DNA of 64,000 nt from positions 744,001-808,000 of the forward strand of contig CAWICQ010000009.1 in assembly GCA_963834755.1 (NCBI GenBank), written 5' to 3'. The notes under the pieces are model-generated. The model was given only the letters and a program-made list of their open reading frames with translations. It searched no databases and had not been told where the DNA came from. The position numbers and the translations under genes were made by a program. Below, one piece after another: positions 44,163 to 53,412 of this stretch. This DNA is from Dokdonella_A sp963834755 (lineage in GTDB: Bacteria; Pseudomonadota; Gammaproteobacteria; Xanthomonadales; Rhodanobacteraceae). Within the stretch, counting starts at the first letter, position 1; the number at the start of each line of letters is the position of its first letter.

Positions 44163-44768
44163 CTAGCGGCACGCGATCGCGTTTCCGGCGGCGTCGTAGC
44201 ACGTTGCGGTGCGCGTCGCGCCTTCGCCGCGCGTCCAGCTCGTTTCGCCGTCGTAGGTGTTGCCGTTGACGCCTGTCGCGCTCGTCGTGTGCGTGCCGCT
44301 GCCGTTTGCGTATTGCGTGTTGGCGTCGTAGCTGGCGCCGTTCGCGCCGCTCGCTTGCGTGCTGCGCTGGCCGTTGTAGCTGCCGTCGGCGTTGCGCGAG
44401 AAACTGCCGTTCGAATGCGCGGTGGATCCGTTCGGCCCGGCCACGTTGAACCCGGCCTGGCGTTGGATCGACCCATCGGCACCATACGTAGTGCGCGCAC
44501 CGCGCTTGTAGTGACCGCCGTTCGCGCCAACCGCCGCGGAGCCGCGCGCGGTTGTGACATCACCGGTTCCGTCGGTGGAAACAACACGTCCATGCGTGCC
44601 GATTGTTCCGTTCGGACCGCGGTACGCGCTGGCCGAACCGGCGGTGATGCCGCCTTCGGCATTCTCGTGCGCGCCGCGTACTTTCACGCGACCGGCGGCG
44701 TCGGCATTCGTCGCGTGCAGCGAAAGACCGAGCAGGCCGGCGCATAGCAGGGTGATCGTCGGTTTCAT
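44163..44768 (-). CDS. Secreted protein of Gly/Asn repeat units
   Basis: 201 residues with signal peptide ending ADA. The mature part consists of short repeats centred on G-x-(N/D)-G, for example GPNGTIG, GANGGHYKRG, GADGSIQRQ, GPNGSTAHSNG, NADGSYNG, GANGASYDA and GVNGNTYDG, at 10-20 residue spacing, each followed by aromatic or charged residues. Only two cysteines, close to the end. Such repeats can form beta-roll or fibre-like structures; no family was recognised. AAGGAGA lies before the ATG. Confidence 0.78.
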   Translation of the reverse strand: MKPTITLLCAGLLGLSLHATNADAAGRVKVRGAHENAEGGITAGSASAYRGPNGTIGTHGRVVSTDGTGDVTTARGSAAVGANGGHYKRGARTTYGADGSIQRQAGFNVAGPNGSTAHSNGSFSRNADGSYNGQRSTQASGANGASYDANTQYANGSGTHTTSATGVNGNTYDGETSWTRGEGATRTATCYDAAGNAIACR

Positions 44769-44862
44769 ATTGTGTCTCCTTGGGTCGGCGTGGGTTTCCG
44801 TCCACGGTCATTAGTGAACTGATCAGCGCGAGTCGAGGTCATCTCCGGCTTGCGCGCCACGT

Positions 44863-45318
44863 TCACGGTTGGTTGGCAAAATCGAGCAACGCGGAACGAA
44901 GTCGCTCGAGGCGATCGAGCCGTTCGAGCATCGCCGCGCGTACCCTCGCCTTCTGATCGGGCGCGAGGCCGTCGTAGAACGCGATCTTGCGTTGGCGCAA
45001 CGCGCGCGCCGCGGCAGTGTGGCTGTCGATGGCCTGCTCGATCTCGCGATCGAACGCGTCGAGGTCGGGCGCGTCGGCGGCGAGCAACGTGCGCAGCTTG
45101 TCGATCTCGTGCAGCGCGGTCGCGCGCGCCGAATCGCGGAGATCGATCGACTGATCGCGCAACGTCGTCCACTGTGTCGCAGCGGCGCCGGCGAGGCCGA
45201 TTTGCTCGGCCGTCGGCGGCGCGGCCGAGCGAAAGTGCGGTGCGGCGGCGCAGGTGGCGAAGGTCGCGCCGGCAAGCAGCCCGGCGATGCTGAGGGTGTG
45301 AACGGCTTTGATGATCAT
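44863..45318 (-). CDS. Spy/CpxP-like periplasmic stress protein
   Basis: 151 residues with signal peptide ending CAAA. The mature protein is all-helical and charged, with an LTxxQ-like FYDGLAPDQKARV, the pattern of Spy/CpxP/CnrX-type periplasmic chaperones and sensors. AGGAG is 7 bases before the ATG. It is divergent from an OmpR-type two-component pair, with a 48-bp imperfect palindrome between them, which suggests the response regulator controls it, as CpxR controls cpxP. Confidence 0.8.
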   Translation of the reverse strand: MIIKAVHTLSIAGLLAGATFATCAAAPHFRSAAPPTAEQIGLAGAAATQWTTLRDQSIDLRDSARATALHEIDKLRTLLAADAPDLDAFDREIEQAIDSHTAAARALRQRKIAFYDGLAPDQKARVRAAMLERLDRLERLRSALLDFANQP

Positions 45319-45406
45319 CGTTGCTCCTGGCTGTCCGGAATCGAGCGGGCTCGGGTGGTCAGCATCGGCAAACAACGCGTCGAGATGGTTTCCGGCCGAC
45401 GTGCGT

Positions 45407-45454
45407 TTGCAAGCGGACGTTGCCGCTTCGGCCGGCGGAAACATCCGCTTACAA
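45407..45454. promoter_or_regulatory. 48-bp imperfect palindrome, probable operator between the Spy-like gene and response regulator
   Basis: Left arm 45407-45426 and right arm 45435-45454 match at 17 of 20 positions when one is reverse-complemented, around an 8-bp centre. Each half-site begins TTGyAAGCGGAyGTT. The element lies about 90 bp upstream of the Spy-like start and 55 bp upstream of the response regulator start. Such spacing fits binding of a dimeric OmpR-type regulator to a divergent promoter, but this is inferred from position alone. Confidence 0.55.
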
Positions 45455-45509
45455 GTGGGTGCCTGGGCGGACGATTGCGCGGATTCGCGTGGCGGCGACA
45501 ATGCGAGCC

Positions 45510-46235
45510 ATGAACGAAGCGAACCGCCCGCGCGTGCTTATCGTCGATGACGACATGCGGCTGCGCGACCTGCTCGTGCGCTATCTCGATCAGCAGGGTT
45601 TCGATGCGTTTGTCGCCGGCGACGGGCGCGAGCTCGATCAGCAGCTGAAACGCCATCACGCGGATCTGATCGTGCTCGACCTCATGCTGCCGGGCGAAGA
45701 CGGCCTTGCGATCTGCCGCCGCCTGCGCGGTCAGGGCGTCGAGACGCCGATCATCATGCTGACGGCGAAGGGCGACGAGATCGATCGCATCGTCGGCCTC
45801 GAAATCGGCGCGGACGATTATCTGCCCAAGCCCGGCAGTCCGCGCGAACTGGTCGCGCGCATGCGCGCGGTGCTGCGACGCGGTCGCAATGCGATCGGAG
45901 CGCCGCATGCGGACGGCGGCACGATTTCCTTCGGCGCGTGCACGCTCGATCTCGCTACGCGCGAGCTCAAACGCGGCGGCGAACCGCAACGCCTGACGAC
46001 CGGCGAATTCGCCGTCCTCGCCGCGCTCGTGGCGCGCCCGCGACAACCGCTGACGCGCGATCAATTGATGAGCATAGCGCGCGGCCGCGAGCACGCCGCG
46101 TACGAGCGCAGCATGGACGTGATGATGTCGCGGCTGCGCAAGCTCATCGAAGCCGATCCGCGCGCGCCGCGATATCTGCAGACCGTGTGGGGCACGGGTT
46201 ACGTGTTCGTTCCCGACGGCGAGTCGACGCCCTGA
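45510..46235 (+). CDS. OmpR-family response regulator
   Basis: About 241 residues. The receiver domain has DDDMRLRDLL, the phospho-acceptor aspartate in LIVLDLMLPGEDG and the lysine in YLPKPGSPRELVAR. The C-terminal winged helix ends with YLQTVWGTGYVFVPDG. Similarity to OmpR/RstA-type regulators is high. The ATG at 45501 is an alternative start. The stop overlaps the kinase start (TGATG), so the pair is cotranslated. Confidence 0.92.
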   Translation: MNEANRPRVLIVDDDMRLRDLLVRYLDQQGFDAFVAGDGRELDQQLKRHHADLIVLDLMLPGEDGLAICRRLRGQGVETPIIMLTAKGDEIDRIVGLEIGADDYLPKPGSPRELVARMRAVLRRGRNAIGAPHADGGTISFGACTLDLATRELKRGGEPQRLTTGEFAVLAALVARPRQPLTRDQLMSIARGREHAAYERSMDVMMSRLRKLIEADPRAPRYLQTVWGTGYVFVPDGESTP

Positions 46236-47497
46236 TGCCGCGCTACTTGTTTCCGCGTCTGCTCGTGCTTTTGTTCGCGGTGCTCGCGGCGTACGCGATC
46301 GTCGCCTTGTTGCTGCTGCGCGCATCGACGTTCGAGAATCTGGCGCAGCACACCGCGCGCAGTCTCGAAACGGAAGTCGTCGCCGCCGATGCGCTGCTCG
46401 CACAGCCGGATCGCCCGGTCGCGACCGAGCGACTCGACGCGCTCGGCATCCGGCTGAGTGCGCAGGCACCCGACGCGCGACGCGTGCTCGGTGTCTGGCG
46501 CGCGATCGAAACCGGTCTTGCCGAACGCATGCCGGGACGCGCGCTGCGCATCACGCCCGAACCGCAGCCGATGTTGTGGATCGTCGCCGCGCGCGCGGAG
46601 GACGGCTGGATTGGTATTCCGCTGCTGGGCCTGCGCGCTTCGCTGCGCTGGACGACGGCGCTTGCGATTCTCGCTGCGCTGCTGGTCGTCACCGCGGGCG
46701 CTGCGTGGGCGACGCGCGCGCTGGTCGGCCCGCTGCATCAACTCGCTGCAGCGGCGCCGCGCATCGCCGCGGGCGAACCGGCGCCAGCGCTGCCGGCGCA
46801 TGCGGCCGAGGAAATCCGCGAGCTCGCAACGGCACTCGATCGCGCCGCGGCGGACGCGCGCGCCACCGCGCGCGAGCGCGAGATCCTGCTCGCCGGGCTC
46901 TCGCACGATATGCGCACGCCGCTGGCGCGCCTGACGGTCGCGCTGGAAATGATCGACGGCGATGCGCAGCTCAAGCACGGCATGGCCGCCGATGTCGCCG
47001 AGCTCGATGCGATGACGGGCCAGTTCGTCGCCTACGTGCGTGATGGTCGCGATGAGGCCGCCCGCGAAATCGACATCGGCGCACTGCTCGACGGACGCCT
47101 GACCGCACAGCAACGCGCGGGCCGCGAGTGGTCGCGCACCGGCCTTGGCGAACTCCGCATCGTTGCCAGGCCAGTCGCATTGCGCCGCGCGCTCGACAAT
47201 CTGCTCGAGAATGCGGTGCGCCATGGTCGTGCGCCGTTCGAAGCGGACCTGTCCGCCAACGGCAACGTGGTGCGCGTCGTCATCGGCGATCGCGGACCCG
47301 GCGTCGCCGAGGTCGAGCTCGCCGATCTCGGACGGCCATTCTTCCGCCCCGACGCCGCGCGCGGCGGCGGCGGCAGCGGACTCGGTCTCGCCATCACGGC
47401 GCGTTTCGCGGCGGCGCACGGTGGTGGGCTGCACTTGCGCAATCGCGCCGGTGGAGGCTTCGAGGCCGAGCTCGAACTGCGAACGCCGCGAATCTGA
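46235..47497 (+). CDS. EnvZ-like membrane sensor histidine kinase
   Basis: 420 residues. Two transmembrane helices (LLVLLFAVLAAYAIVALLLL and a second near LAILAALLVVTAGAAW) flank a periplasmic sensor of about 130 residues, then a HAMP domain, the H-box LAGLSHDMRTPLARL, N-box LDNLLENAVRHG and G-boxes (GDRGPGV, GSGLGLAI). SHDMRTPLARLTVALEM is close to EnvZ. The signal is unknown; the Spy-like neighbour points to envelope stress or metal stress. Confidence 0.92.
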   Translation: MPRYLFPRLLVLLFAVLAAYAIVALLLLRASTFENLAQHTARSLETEVVAADALLAQPDRPVATERLDALGIRLSAQAPDARRVLGVWRAIETGLAERMPGRALRITPEPQPMLWIVAARAEDGWIGIPLLGLRASLRWTTALAILAALLVVTAGAAWATRALVGPLHQLAAAAPRIAAGEPAPALPAHAAEEIRELATALDRAAADARATAREREILLAGLSHDMRTPLARLTVALEMIDGDAQLKHGMAADVAELDAMTGQFVAYVRDGRDEAAREIDIGALLDGRLTAQQRAGREWSRTGLGELRIVARPVALRRALDNLLENAVRHGRAPFEADLSANGNVVRVVIGDRGPGVAEVELADLGRPFFRPDAARGGGGSGLGLAITARFAAAHGGGLHLRNRAGGGFEAELELRTPRI

Positions 47498-47578
47498 GCA
47501 GGTAACCCCATCCATCGGCACTCGCGGCCGCGCCGACGGATGCGATGATCGCGGTCCTCGCATCGAAAGGGATCGCCC

Positions 47579-49327
47579 ATGGTTCGCCTCGTGTTCTCGC
47601 TTTTCTGCGCCGGCTTGGCGCTGACGACGCTGGCTCGCGCCGAAACGGCGGACGAGCGTTTCAAGGCGCTGTACGAGCAGGAATGGACGTGGCGTCAGGA
47701 GCAGTTTCCCGGCCAGGACGACGAGGACCGCGAATCCAAACCAACCGACAACCGCTTGGCTGACGTCGGCGCACCCGCGCAGAAGATGCGCCTCGCGTAC
47801 TGGAACAATGTGCTGAAGCAGCTCGACGCGATTCCGTCTGATCAGCTGTCGGCGGAGAACAAGGTCAATCTTGCCGTCTATCGGCCGCAGATCGAAAACT
47901 TCACGGCCGGCATCCGCTTCCGTGACTACGAAATGCCGTTCAACAGCGATTCGCAGTTCTGGTCCGATCTCGGCTTCATGGCGCGGCGGACGCTGAAGGA
48001 TGCGCAGGCCGCGCGCAACTATATCGCCAAGCTCAACGACATCCCGCGCTATTTCGATGAGCAGATTGCGAACATGCGTGCGGGCCTGAAACGCGGTTTC
48101 ACGGTGCCGCGCGCGGTGCTCGATGGGCGCGACGTCTCGATCGCGAGTTTTGCCGATGCCAAATCGCCCGAAGACAGCGAGTTCTACGCGCCGCTGAAGA
48201 AACTTCCGGCCAGTATTTCGGCGAGCGATCAGGATGCGATGCGCGCGGACGGCGCGCGCGCGATCCGCGAGCACGTCATTCCCGCGTACGCGAAGCTGCT
48301 CAAGTTTTTCCGCGAAGATTATTTGCCGCATGCGCGCAAGACGCTCGCGGCCGAAGCGTTGCCGGACGGCAAGGCGTACTACCGCCAGCAGATCAAGGAA
48401 TACACGACGCTCGATCTCGATCCGGAAGCGATCCACGCGATCGGCCTCAAGGAAGTCGCACGCATCGATGCCGAGATGCAGACTACGATGAAGTCGACCG
48501 GTTTCGACGGCGAGTTCGCCGCGTTCCTCAAATTCCTGCGCACCGATCCGCAGTTCTATGCGAAGACGCCCGACGAGCTGTTGATGCGGGCGTCGTGGAT
48601 CGCCAAGCAGGTCGACGCCAAGCTTTCGCAATACTTCGGTTTTCTGCCACGCGGGCGATTCGGTATCGAGCCGGTACCCGCCGCGATCGCGCCGTTCTGG
48701 ACGGCCGGACGCGGCAGCGCGCATACGTATTGGGTCAACACGTACGACCTGCCGTCGCGTCCGCTCTACAACCTGCCGGCGCTGACGCTGCACGAGTCCG
48801 CGCCGGGTCACGCGCTGCAAGGCGAGCTCGCCGAGGAGCAGAAGGATCAGCCGGAATTCCGCAGCAAGAACTACATCTCCGCATACGGCGAAGGCTGGGC
48901 GCTCTATTGCGAGAAACTCGGCAAGGAAATGGGCATCTACCACACACCGTACGAAGAATTCGGGCGCGAAAGCTATGAAATGTGGCGGGCCGCGCGGCTG
49001 GTCATCGACACCGGCATTCATCACGAGGGCTGGTCGCGCGAACAGGCGATCCGCTATCTCGCCGAGCACACGGCGCTGAGCGAGCACGAAGTCGAGACCG
49101 AAGTCGATCGCTACATTTCCTGGCCGGGCCAGGCGCTGAGTTACAAGCTCGGCGAGATGAAGATTCTCGAACTGCGCGCGCGTGCCGAAAAGGAACTCGG
49201 ACCGACGTTCGATCTGCGCGCCTTCCACGATGCGGTGCTCGCCGAAGGCTCGGTGCCGCTGCCGCTTCTGGAGCAGCGCATCGACGCGTTCATTGCGCAG
49301 CAGAAGCAGTCAGCGAGTGCAAAATAA
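47579..49327 (+). CDS. DUF885-family exported metallopeptidase-like protein
   Basis: 582 residues with signal peptide ending ARA. The DUF885 pattern is clear: HESAPGHALQGEL (the HExxxH-type motif) and the downstream AYGEGWALYCEKLGKEMG with the glutamate, then RAARLVIDTGIH and WPGQALSYKLGE. DUF885 proteins are zinc peptidase-like and act in the periplasm; substrate unknown. Usual length. Confidence 0.9.
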   Translation: MVRLVFSLFCAGLALTTLARAETADERFKALYEQEWTWRQEQFPGQDDEDRESKPTDNRLADVGAPAQKMRLAYWNNVLKQLDAIPSDQLSAENKVNLAVYRPQIENFTAGIRFRDYEMPFNSDSQFWSDLGFMARRTLKDAQAARNYIAKLNDIPRYFDEQIANMRAGLKRGFTVPRAVLDGRDVSIASFADAKSPEDSEFYAPLKKLPASISASDQDAMRADGARAIREHVIPAYAKLLKFFREDYLPHARKTLAAEALPDGKAYYRQQIKEYTTLDLDPEAIHAIGLKEVARIDAEMQTTMKSTGFDGEFAAFLKFLRTDPQFYAKTPDELLMRASWIAKQVDAKLSQYFGFLPRGRFGIEPVPAAIAPFWTAGRGSAHTYWVNTYDLPSRPLYNLPALTLHESAPGHALQGELAEEQKDQPEFRSKNYISAYGEGWALYCEKLGKEMGIYHTPYEEFGRESYEMWRAARLVIDTGIHHEGWSREQAIRYLAEHTALSEHEVETEVDRYISWPGQALSYKLGEMKILELRARAEKELGPTFDLRAFHDAVLAEGSVPLPLLEQRIDAFIAQQKQSASAK

Positions 49328-49331
49328 AACG

Positions 49332-49748
49332 TTACGGATTCTGCGCGATCTCGTCGTAGCCGCGATTGAGAAACTCGATCAGGCAGAAGCCGTGGCCGAA
49401 CGGGTCGGCGAGCGTCGCGATGCGACCCCAGGCGGCGGTGCGAACGTCGCCTTCGAGCGTCGCACCCGCGGCGCGTGCGCGTGCCAGCGCGGCGGCGAGA
49501 TCGGTGACGACGAAGTCGAGATGAACCGGCGTCCAGTGACGGCGGTAGTCGCGCGTCTGCATCGTCGCATCGCCGGCTGCGCTGCCGGCGGCCTTGCGTA
49601 ACAGGTAGATCGGCGATGACGCACCGAGTAGTTCCACACCGTCTTCGCCGAAACGGCGCCCGACTTCGAGGCCGAGTGCCTGGAGGTAGAACGTTTCCGC
49701 GCGCACAAGATCGTCGACATCGATATTGGCGAGCAAAGTCAGCGGCAT
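49332..49748 (-). CDS. VOC/glyoxalase-superfamily protein
   Basis: 138 residues. The fold is visible from two beta-alpha-beta repeats: LANIDVDDLVRAETFYLQALGL and VHLDFVVTDLAAALARARAAG, ending DPFGHGFCLIEFLN, in which the terminal segment carries the glutamate and glycine of the family. The metal ligands of glyoxalase I cannot all be matched. GGAGG lies 5 bases before the ATG at 49748. Convergent with the DUF885 gene, 4 bp apart. Confidence 0.84.
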   Translation of the reverse strand: MPLTLLANIDVDDLVRAETFYLQALGLEVGRRFGEDGVELLGASSPIYLLRKAAGSAAGDATMQTRDYRRHWTPVHLDFVVTDLAAALARARAAGATLEGDVRTAAWGRIATLADPFGHGFCLIEFLNRGYDEIAQNP

Positions 49749-49795
49749 GCGTGCCTCCATGATTCGCGTCGACGCATGCCCATTGAACGCATGCG

Positions 49796-50557
49796 TCAGA
49801 TATGCACTTGCAATCCGAGGTACGAAATCCAGCGATTGCGCGGCTCGATCGTATTCTCGACGTCGCTGCCGAGCGAGACCAGTACTGTGAAATGCTCCGA
49901 CAATGTCTGCCGCGCGCCGATGTTGAGAACGAGCTCATGCGCTTGTGTGCCGCCGACGGTTTCATCGTGCAACTCGCCGATGAGCTCGAGGCGTTCGGAT
50001 ACCTTGCGTCCCGCTGTGACGCCGGCGATCCATCCGTTTTCGCCGCTTCGCGGCGCGAACGTGCGACCGATTTCGGCACCCGCATCGAAGCCGCCGAATT
50101 CGCGCTGCACTTCGATCGGCAGCAGGCGCGCGGTTCCGGATTCCGCGGAGCCTGAGTGATGGAGGCCCGGCACCAGGAATTCGATCTGCGGAAAGGTCGC
50201 GATCCGCCAGCCGCCCTCGCCCTGATCGAAAAAGCGCCATTTCACACCGGCGTTTGCGGCACCGAAACCGTTGTTGCTGTGTCCCGAGTCCGCGATCCAC
50301 GGCATCTCGACCTTGAGATGTATGCGTTCGGTCAGCCCGTAGTTGACATCGATGAGCGGCGTTTCGTCTTCGCGCGCGTTCGCGCTGCGCTCACCGATCC
50401 AGGCGAGATTGATTTCCCACCACCCGGGCTCCACGGTGCCCGGATCGTCCGTGAGCATTGGCGGGCCGCCTTCCGCGAAGACATCGCGCGCGACAACGAC
50501 GCCGATGCCTGCGACGGCGAAGGTCAACGCTGCGGCCACGCGTGAAGCCCGTTTCAT
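49796..50557 (-). CDS. Outer-membrane beta-barrel protein of unknown function
   Basis: 253 residues with signal peptide. The mature part alternates hydrophobic and polar residues in short strands (GWWEINLAWIG, RIHLKVEMPWI, AGVKWRFFDQ, FTVLVSLGSD) and ends with an aromatic or hydrophobic terminal strand (WISYLGLQVHI). PPMLTDDPGTVEPGWWEIN is typical of the transporter-type barrels related to pfam13557. The stop-to-start overlap with the SRPBCC gene upstream is ATGA. Confidence 0.78.
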   Translation of the reverse strand: MKRASRVAAALTFAVAGIGVVVARDVFAEGGPPMLTDDPGTVEPGWWEINLAWIGERSANAREDETPLIDVNYGLTERIHLKVEMPWIADSGHSNNGFGAANAGVKWRFFDQGEGGWRIATFPQIEFLVPGLHHSGSAESGTARLLPIEVQREFGGFDAGAEIGRTFAPRSGENGWIAGVTAGRKVSERLELIGELHDETVGGTQAHELVLNIGARQTLSEHFTVLVSLGSDVENTIEPRNRWISYLGLQVHI

Positions 50558-51225
50558 CCGCCCGGCGGAGTCGGTGGCGCGGAAGTCTTCGTCGATTTCG
50601 GCTTGGCCGGTTTCGCTTTTGCGGGAGCCGTTGCGTCGGTCTTGTTGACTTCGGTCTTACTCGCGTCCGTTTTCTTCGCGTCGGGTTCGATCGGCGGTTC
50701 TGGATTTCCGGTTGCGATATAGCGGCGCAAGCGATTCACCTGTGCACCGAGCACTTCGTCGACACTCGGCGCGAACTGCTCGAGTCCGCTGCTGCTCGAT
50801 CCGTTGACGCGATATTCGACGGTAAGCGTCGTCGTGCTGTCGTCGGTCTTGATCCAGAAACTCAAGATTCCTTTCAGCGCGAGTTCCTGCAGCGGACCCA
50901 GCGATGTTTCCAGACGCAGCAACTTGCCGGGAAGTGCCATGATCACGTGGCCGTGCTCGGCGCTGCCGTCTTTCCAGCGTTCGCAGAAGCAACCGCCGGC
51001 TTCGGGTTTGATGCTGAGATTCGCGGCCTTGCCCGAATAGGTGTGCTCGCTGCCCCACCAGCGCTGGATCTGCGTGACGTCGGCATACGCTTTCGCCGTC
51101 GACGCCGCGACCGGCCCCGAATAGGTAAGGAAGAACCCGTCGGCGGCCGATTGCTTGACCTCTGCAAATGTCTTCGGAGGAGAAGCGCAGAGCAACAGCG
51201 CCGCTGCGAGAGTGATGCGTTTCAT
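50554..51225 (-). CDS. Exported SRPBCC-fold protein
   Basis: 223 residues; signal peptide followed by an SRPBCC/START-like domain (TAKAYADVTQIQRWWGSEH, GGCFCERW, VIMALPGKLLRLETSLGPLQ, LKGILSFWI). Related proteins with the aRWWgs and GGcfcE patterns are found next to similar barrels. A Lys/Pro/Thr-rich tail of about 50 residues follows and is probably disordered. The fold is often ligand-binding; function unknown. Confidence 0.82.
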   Translation of the reverse strand: MKRITLAAALLLCASPPKTFAEVKQSAADGFFLTYSGPVAASTAKAYADVTQIQRWWGSEHTYSGKAANLSIKPEAGGCFCERWKDGSAEHGHVIMALPGKLLRLETSLGPLQELALKGILSFWIKTDDSTTTLTVEYRVNGSSSSGLEQFAPSVDEVLGAQVNRLRRYIATGNPEPPIEPDAKKTDASKTEVNKTDATAPAKAKPAKPKSTKTSAPPTPPGG

Positions 51226-51338
51226 CGGTCGTCTCGGCTGCATCGTTGAACGCGGTCAGATGTCCGGGCGCTGCGGAAAGTTCATTGCCGCGGCTCGCTG
51301 ACGCCTTTGCCAAGAAGGATTTGGCGACGTCGACCGCG

Positions 51339-52235
51339 CTAGACGTCGCCGTCTTTCGCCCAGCCCTCACCCGTTCCGCGATGGAAAACGCGATCGCTCG
51401 CCAGCACTTCGCCCGCGGGGATCGAGGGTTGCTCGGCCAGTTCGGCATAGATCGGCAGGAAATCCGGATACGTTGCTTCCATCAACTGCTCGAAGCTGTC
51501 GACGACGAAATAGGTTTTCTGGTAGGTATCGATGCGATAGCGCGTGCGCATGATGCGTTTCAGATCGAAGCCGAGCCGGTTCGGCGCCGGCGATTCCAGG
51601 CAGTGGATCGATTCGCCTTTCGAGCTGACGATGCCCGAGCCATAGATGCGCAGACCGTCGTCCTGGCGAATCAGTCCGAACTCGACCGTGTACCAGTAAA
51701 GTCGCGTCAGATTGACCAGCGCATCGCCGCCGATGCCCTGCGCGCGCACGCCGCCGCGCCCGTAGGCCTGCATGTAATCGGCGAAAATTGGATTCAGCAG
51801 CAGCGGCACGTGGCCGAAAAGATCGTGGAACAGATCGGGTTCGGCGATGTAATCGATCTGCTCGGGCTTGCGGATCCACCACGTCACCGGAAAACGGCGG
51901 TTGGCGAGGTGATCGAAAAACGTCAGCTCGGGCAACAGACCTTCGACACCGACGAGCTTCCATCCGGTCGCTTGCGCCAGCACTTCGTTGAGATCGTCGA
52001 AACGCGGAATCGCATCCGGCGTCATGCCGAAGCGCTGCTGGTTGTCGATGAATTCGCGGCAGGCGCGGCCGACGAGCACTTCGCGCTGACGGCGGAACAG
52101 CGTCGCCCAGGTTTGGTGATCGGCCGGCGTGTAGCTCGCCCACGGCTGATCGACGACCGCGGTCGTGTACACCGGCACGTAACCCTTGTCGGTTTGCTGG
52201 TGCTCGACGCGGCGCGGCGTATTCAGCGCGGCCAT
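51339..52235 (-). CDS. phhA: Phenylalanine 4-monooxygenase
   Basis: 298 residues. FHDLFGHVPLL carries the iron ligands His137 and His142, and YWYTVEFGLI supplies Glu185; VTWWIRKPEQIDYIAEPD precedes them. This is the catalytic core of bacterial phenylalanine hydroxylase, which makes tyrosine from phenylalanine using tetrahydropterin. The pterin dehydratase gene (phhB) that often accompanies it is not adjacent; folE, in the same pterin pathway, lies 8 kb away. ATG at 52235. Confidence 0.95.
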   Translation of the reverse strand: MAALNTPRRVEHQQTDKGYVPVYTTAVVDQPWASYTPADHQTWATLFRRQREVLVGRACREFIDNQQRFGMTPDAIPRFDDLNEVLAQATGWKLVGVEGLLPELTFFDHLANRRFPVTWWIRKPEQIDYIAEPDLFHDLFGHVPLLLNPIFADYMQAYGRGGVRAQGIGGDALVNLTRLYWYTVEFGLIRQDDGLRIYGSGIVSSKGESIHCLESPAPNRLGFDLKRIMRTRYRIDTYQKTYFVVDSFEQLMEATYPDFLPIYAELAEQPSIPAGEVLASDRVFHRGTGEGWAKDGDV

Positions 52236-52391
52236 GATGCGGACCTCTGAGTCTTCACGTGCGAAAGCTTAACGCGGTTCGTCCCCATGCGCTTTCGGGG
52301 TGCATTGGATGTCGGCGTGCACCCGAAAGATCAAGCACTTGCGGGTGCGACGCAGAGAATATCGCGTTCACAGCTCGCCAACCCATTTCGA

Positions 52392-53201
52392 TCAGTGAAT
52401 GCGCTGTTGCGGATTCTCGTCGCGAGGCACGAAGCGAATCACGCGATCGCCATTCGCGCCGTTTTGCGGGCGATGCCACAGCACCGGAACGTCATCCGGC
52501 CGCGGCGGTTCGAGCTCATCGGCGCCGTCCGCTTCTTCTTCTTCCCAGCTGTAACGCTTGCGTGGCGGTGCGGCGTCGCGCCGGAAAAGCAGCAGCGCCG
52601 CGAACACGCCGGCGATCGCACCCGCCAGATGGTATTCGAAACTGATGTGCGGATCGCGCGGCAGCACGGTCAGCAGCATTCCGCCATAAAGGAAAAACAC
52701 GACGAGCGCCGTGACGATCGCGAGGCGATCGCGACGCAGGAGACCCATCACGAAAAGAAAGAACATGAGACCGTGCGCGATGCCGCTGGCGCCGACGTGC
52801 ACGGTCGGCCGCGCGAAAAGCCACACGCCGAGGCCGGAAAGCAGCCAGATCAACGGAATCGCCCGCCGCGCGCCGAGCGGATAGCAATAAAGCGTCAGCG
52901 TCGCGAGCAAACCGAGCGGCAAGGTGTTCGACATCAAATGCTCGAACGACGCATGCGCGAGCGGCGCGGTGAGGATTCCGATGAGGCCACCCGGCGTGCG
53001 CGGGACAATGCCGAGATCGTCGAGCGACCAACCCAGCATCAGCGCCGCGGCCCAGCCGATCCACATCCCGGCCAAAAGCGCTGCCGCGCCGAGCGCCGCG
53101 TAGCGCAACCGCTTGCGGTCGTGCGCCACGGCCGTGGCGGTCGGTTCAGGAAGCGGCGGCACGTTGACCATCAGCGCATGTTTGGGATGCTTGGCACGCA
53201 T
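52392..53201 (-). CDS. Rhomboid intramembrane serine protease
   Basis: 269 residues, six membrane helices. VGASGIAHGL holds the GxSG nucleophile (Ser139 by this start), YHLAGAIAGV the catalytic His191, and HASFEHLMSNTLPL the helix 2 HxxxN motif. A charged C-terminal tail of about 60 residues (EEEEADGADELEPP) faces the cytoplasm. ATG 53201 is used; ATG 53171 (MVNVPPLPEP) may be the real start. Substrate unknown. Confidence 0.9.
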   Translation of the reverse strand: MRAKHPKHALMVNVPPLPEPTATAVAHDRKRLRYAALGAAALLAGMWIGWAAALMLGWSLDDLGIVPRTPGGLIGILTAPLAHASFEHLMSNTLPLGLLATLTLYCYPLGARRAIPLIWLLSGLGVWLFARPTVHVGASGIAHGLMFFLFVMGLLRRDRLAIVTALVVFFLYGGMLLTVLPRDPHISFEYHLAGAIAGVFAALLLFRRDAAPPRKRYSWEEEEADGADELEPPRPDDVPVLWHRPQNGANGDRVIRFVPRDENPQQRIH

Positions 53202-53412
53202 GCAAGGGTGCGGCGTTCAGAATCCGGGCGCCTGTAAAAATGCAAAGTAGCTTGTTCGCGGCGCTCCGCAGTCAGTAGCATCGCGTCCAGGCCGGCGGTT
53301 CCGGGAAGATCCGTCGGCTCGGGGGGCATGCGGCAGTCATTCGGTGCGCGCACACGGCGCGCGGCCCCCGTTTTATCGACGTGGTATCGGCCACAGGGGC
53401 GCGGGCTAGCGC

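Noticed and set aside
46199..49228. A minus-strand open frame of about 1009 codons opposite the kinase and DUF885 genes
   Set aside because: It is the complement of two well-supported genes; GC-rich coding DNA often leaves the opposite frame open.
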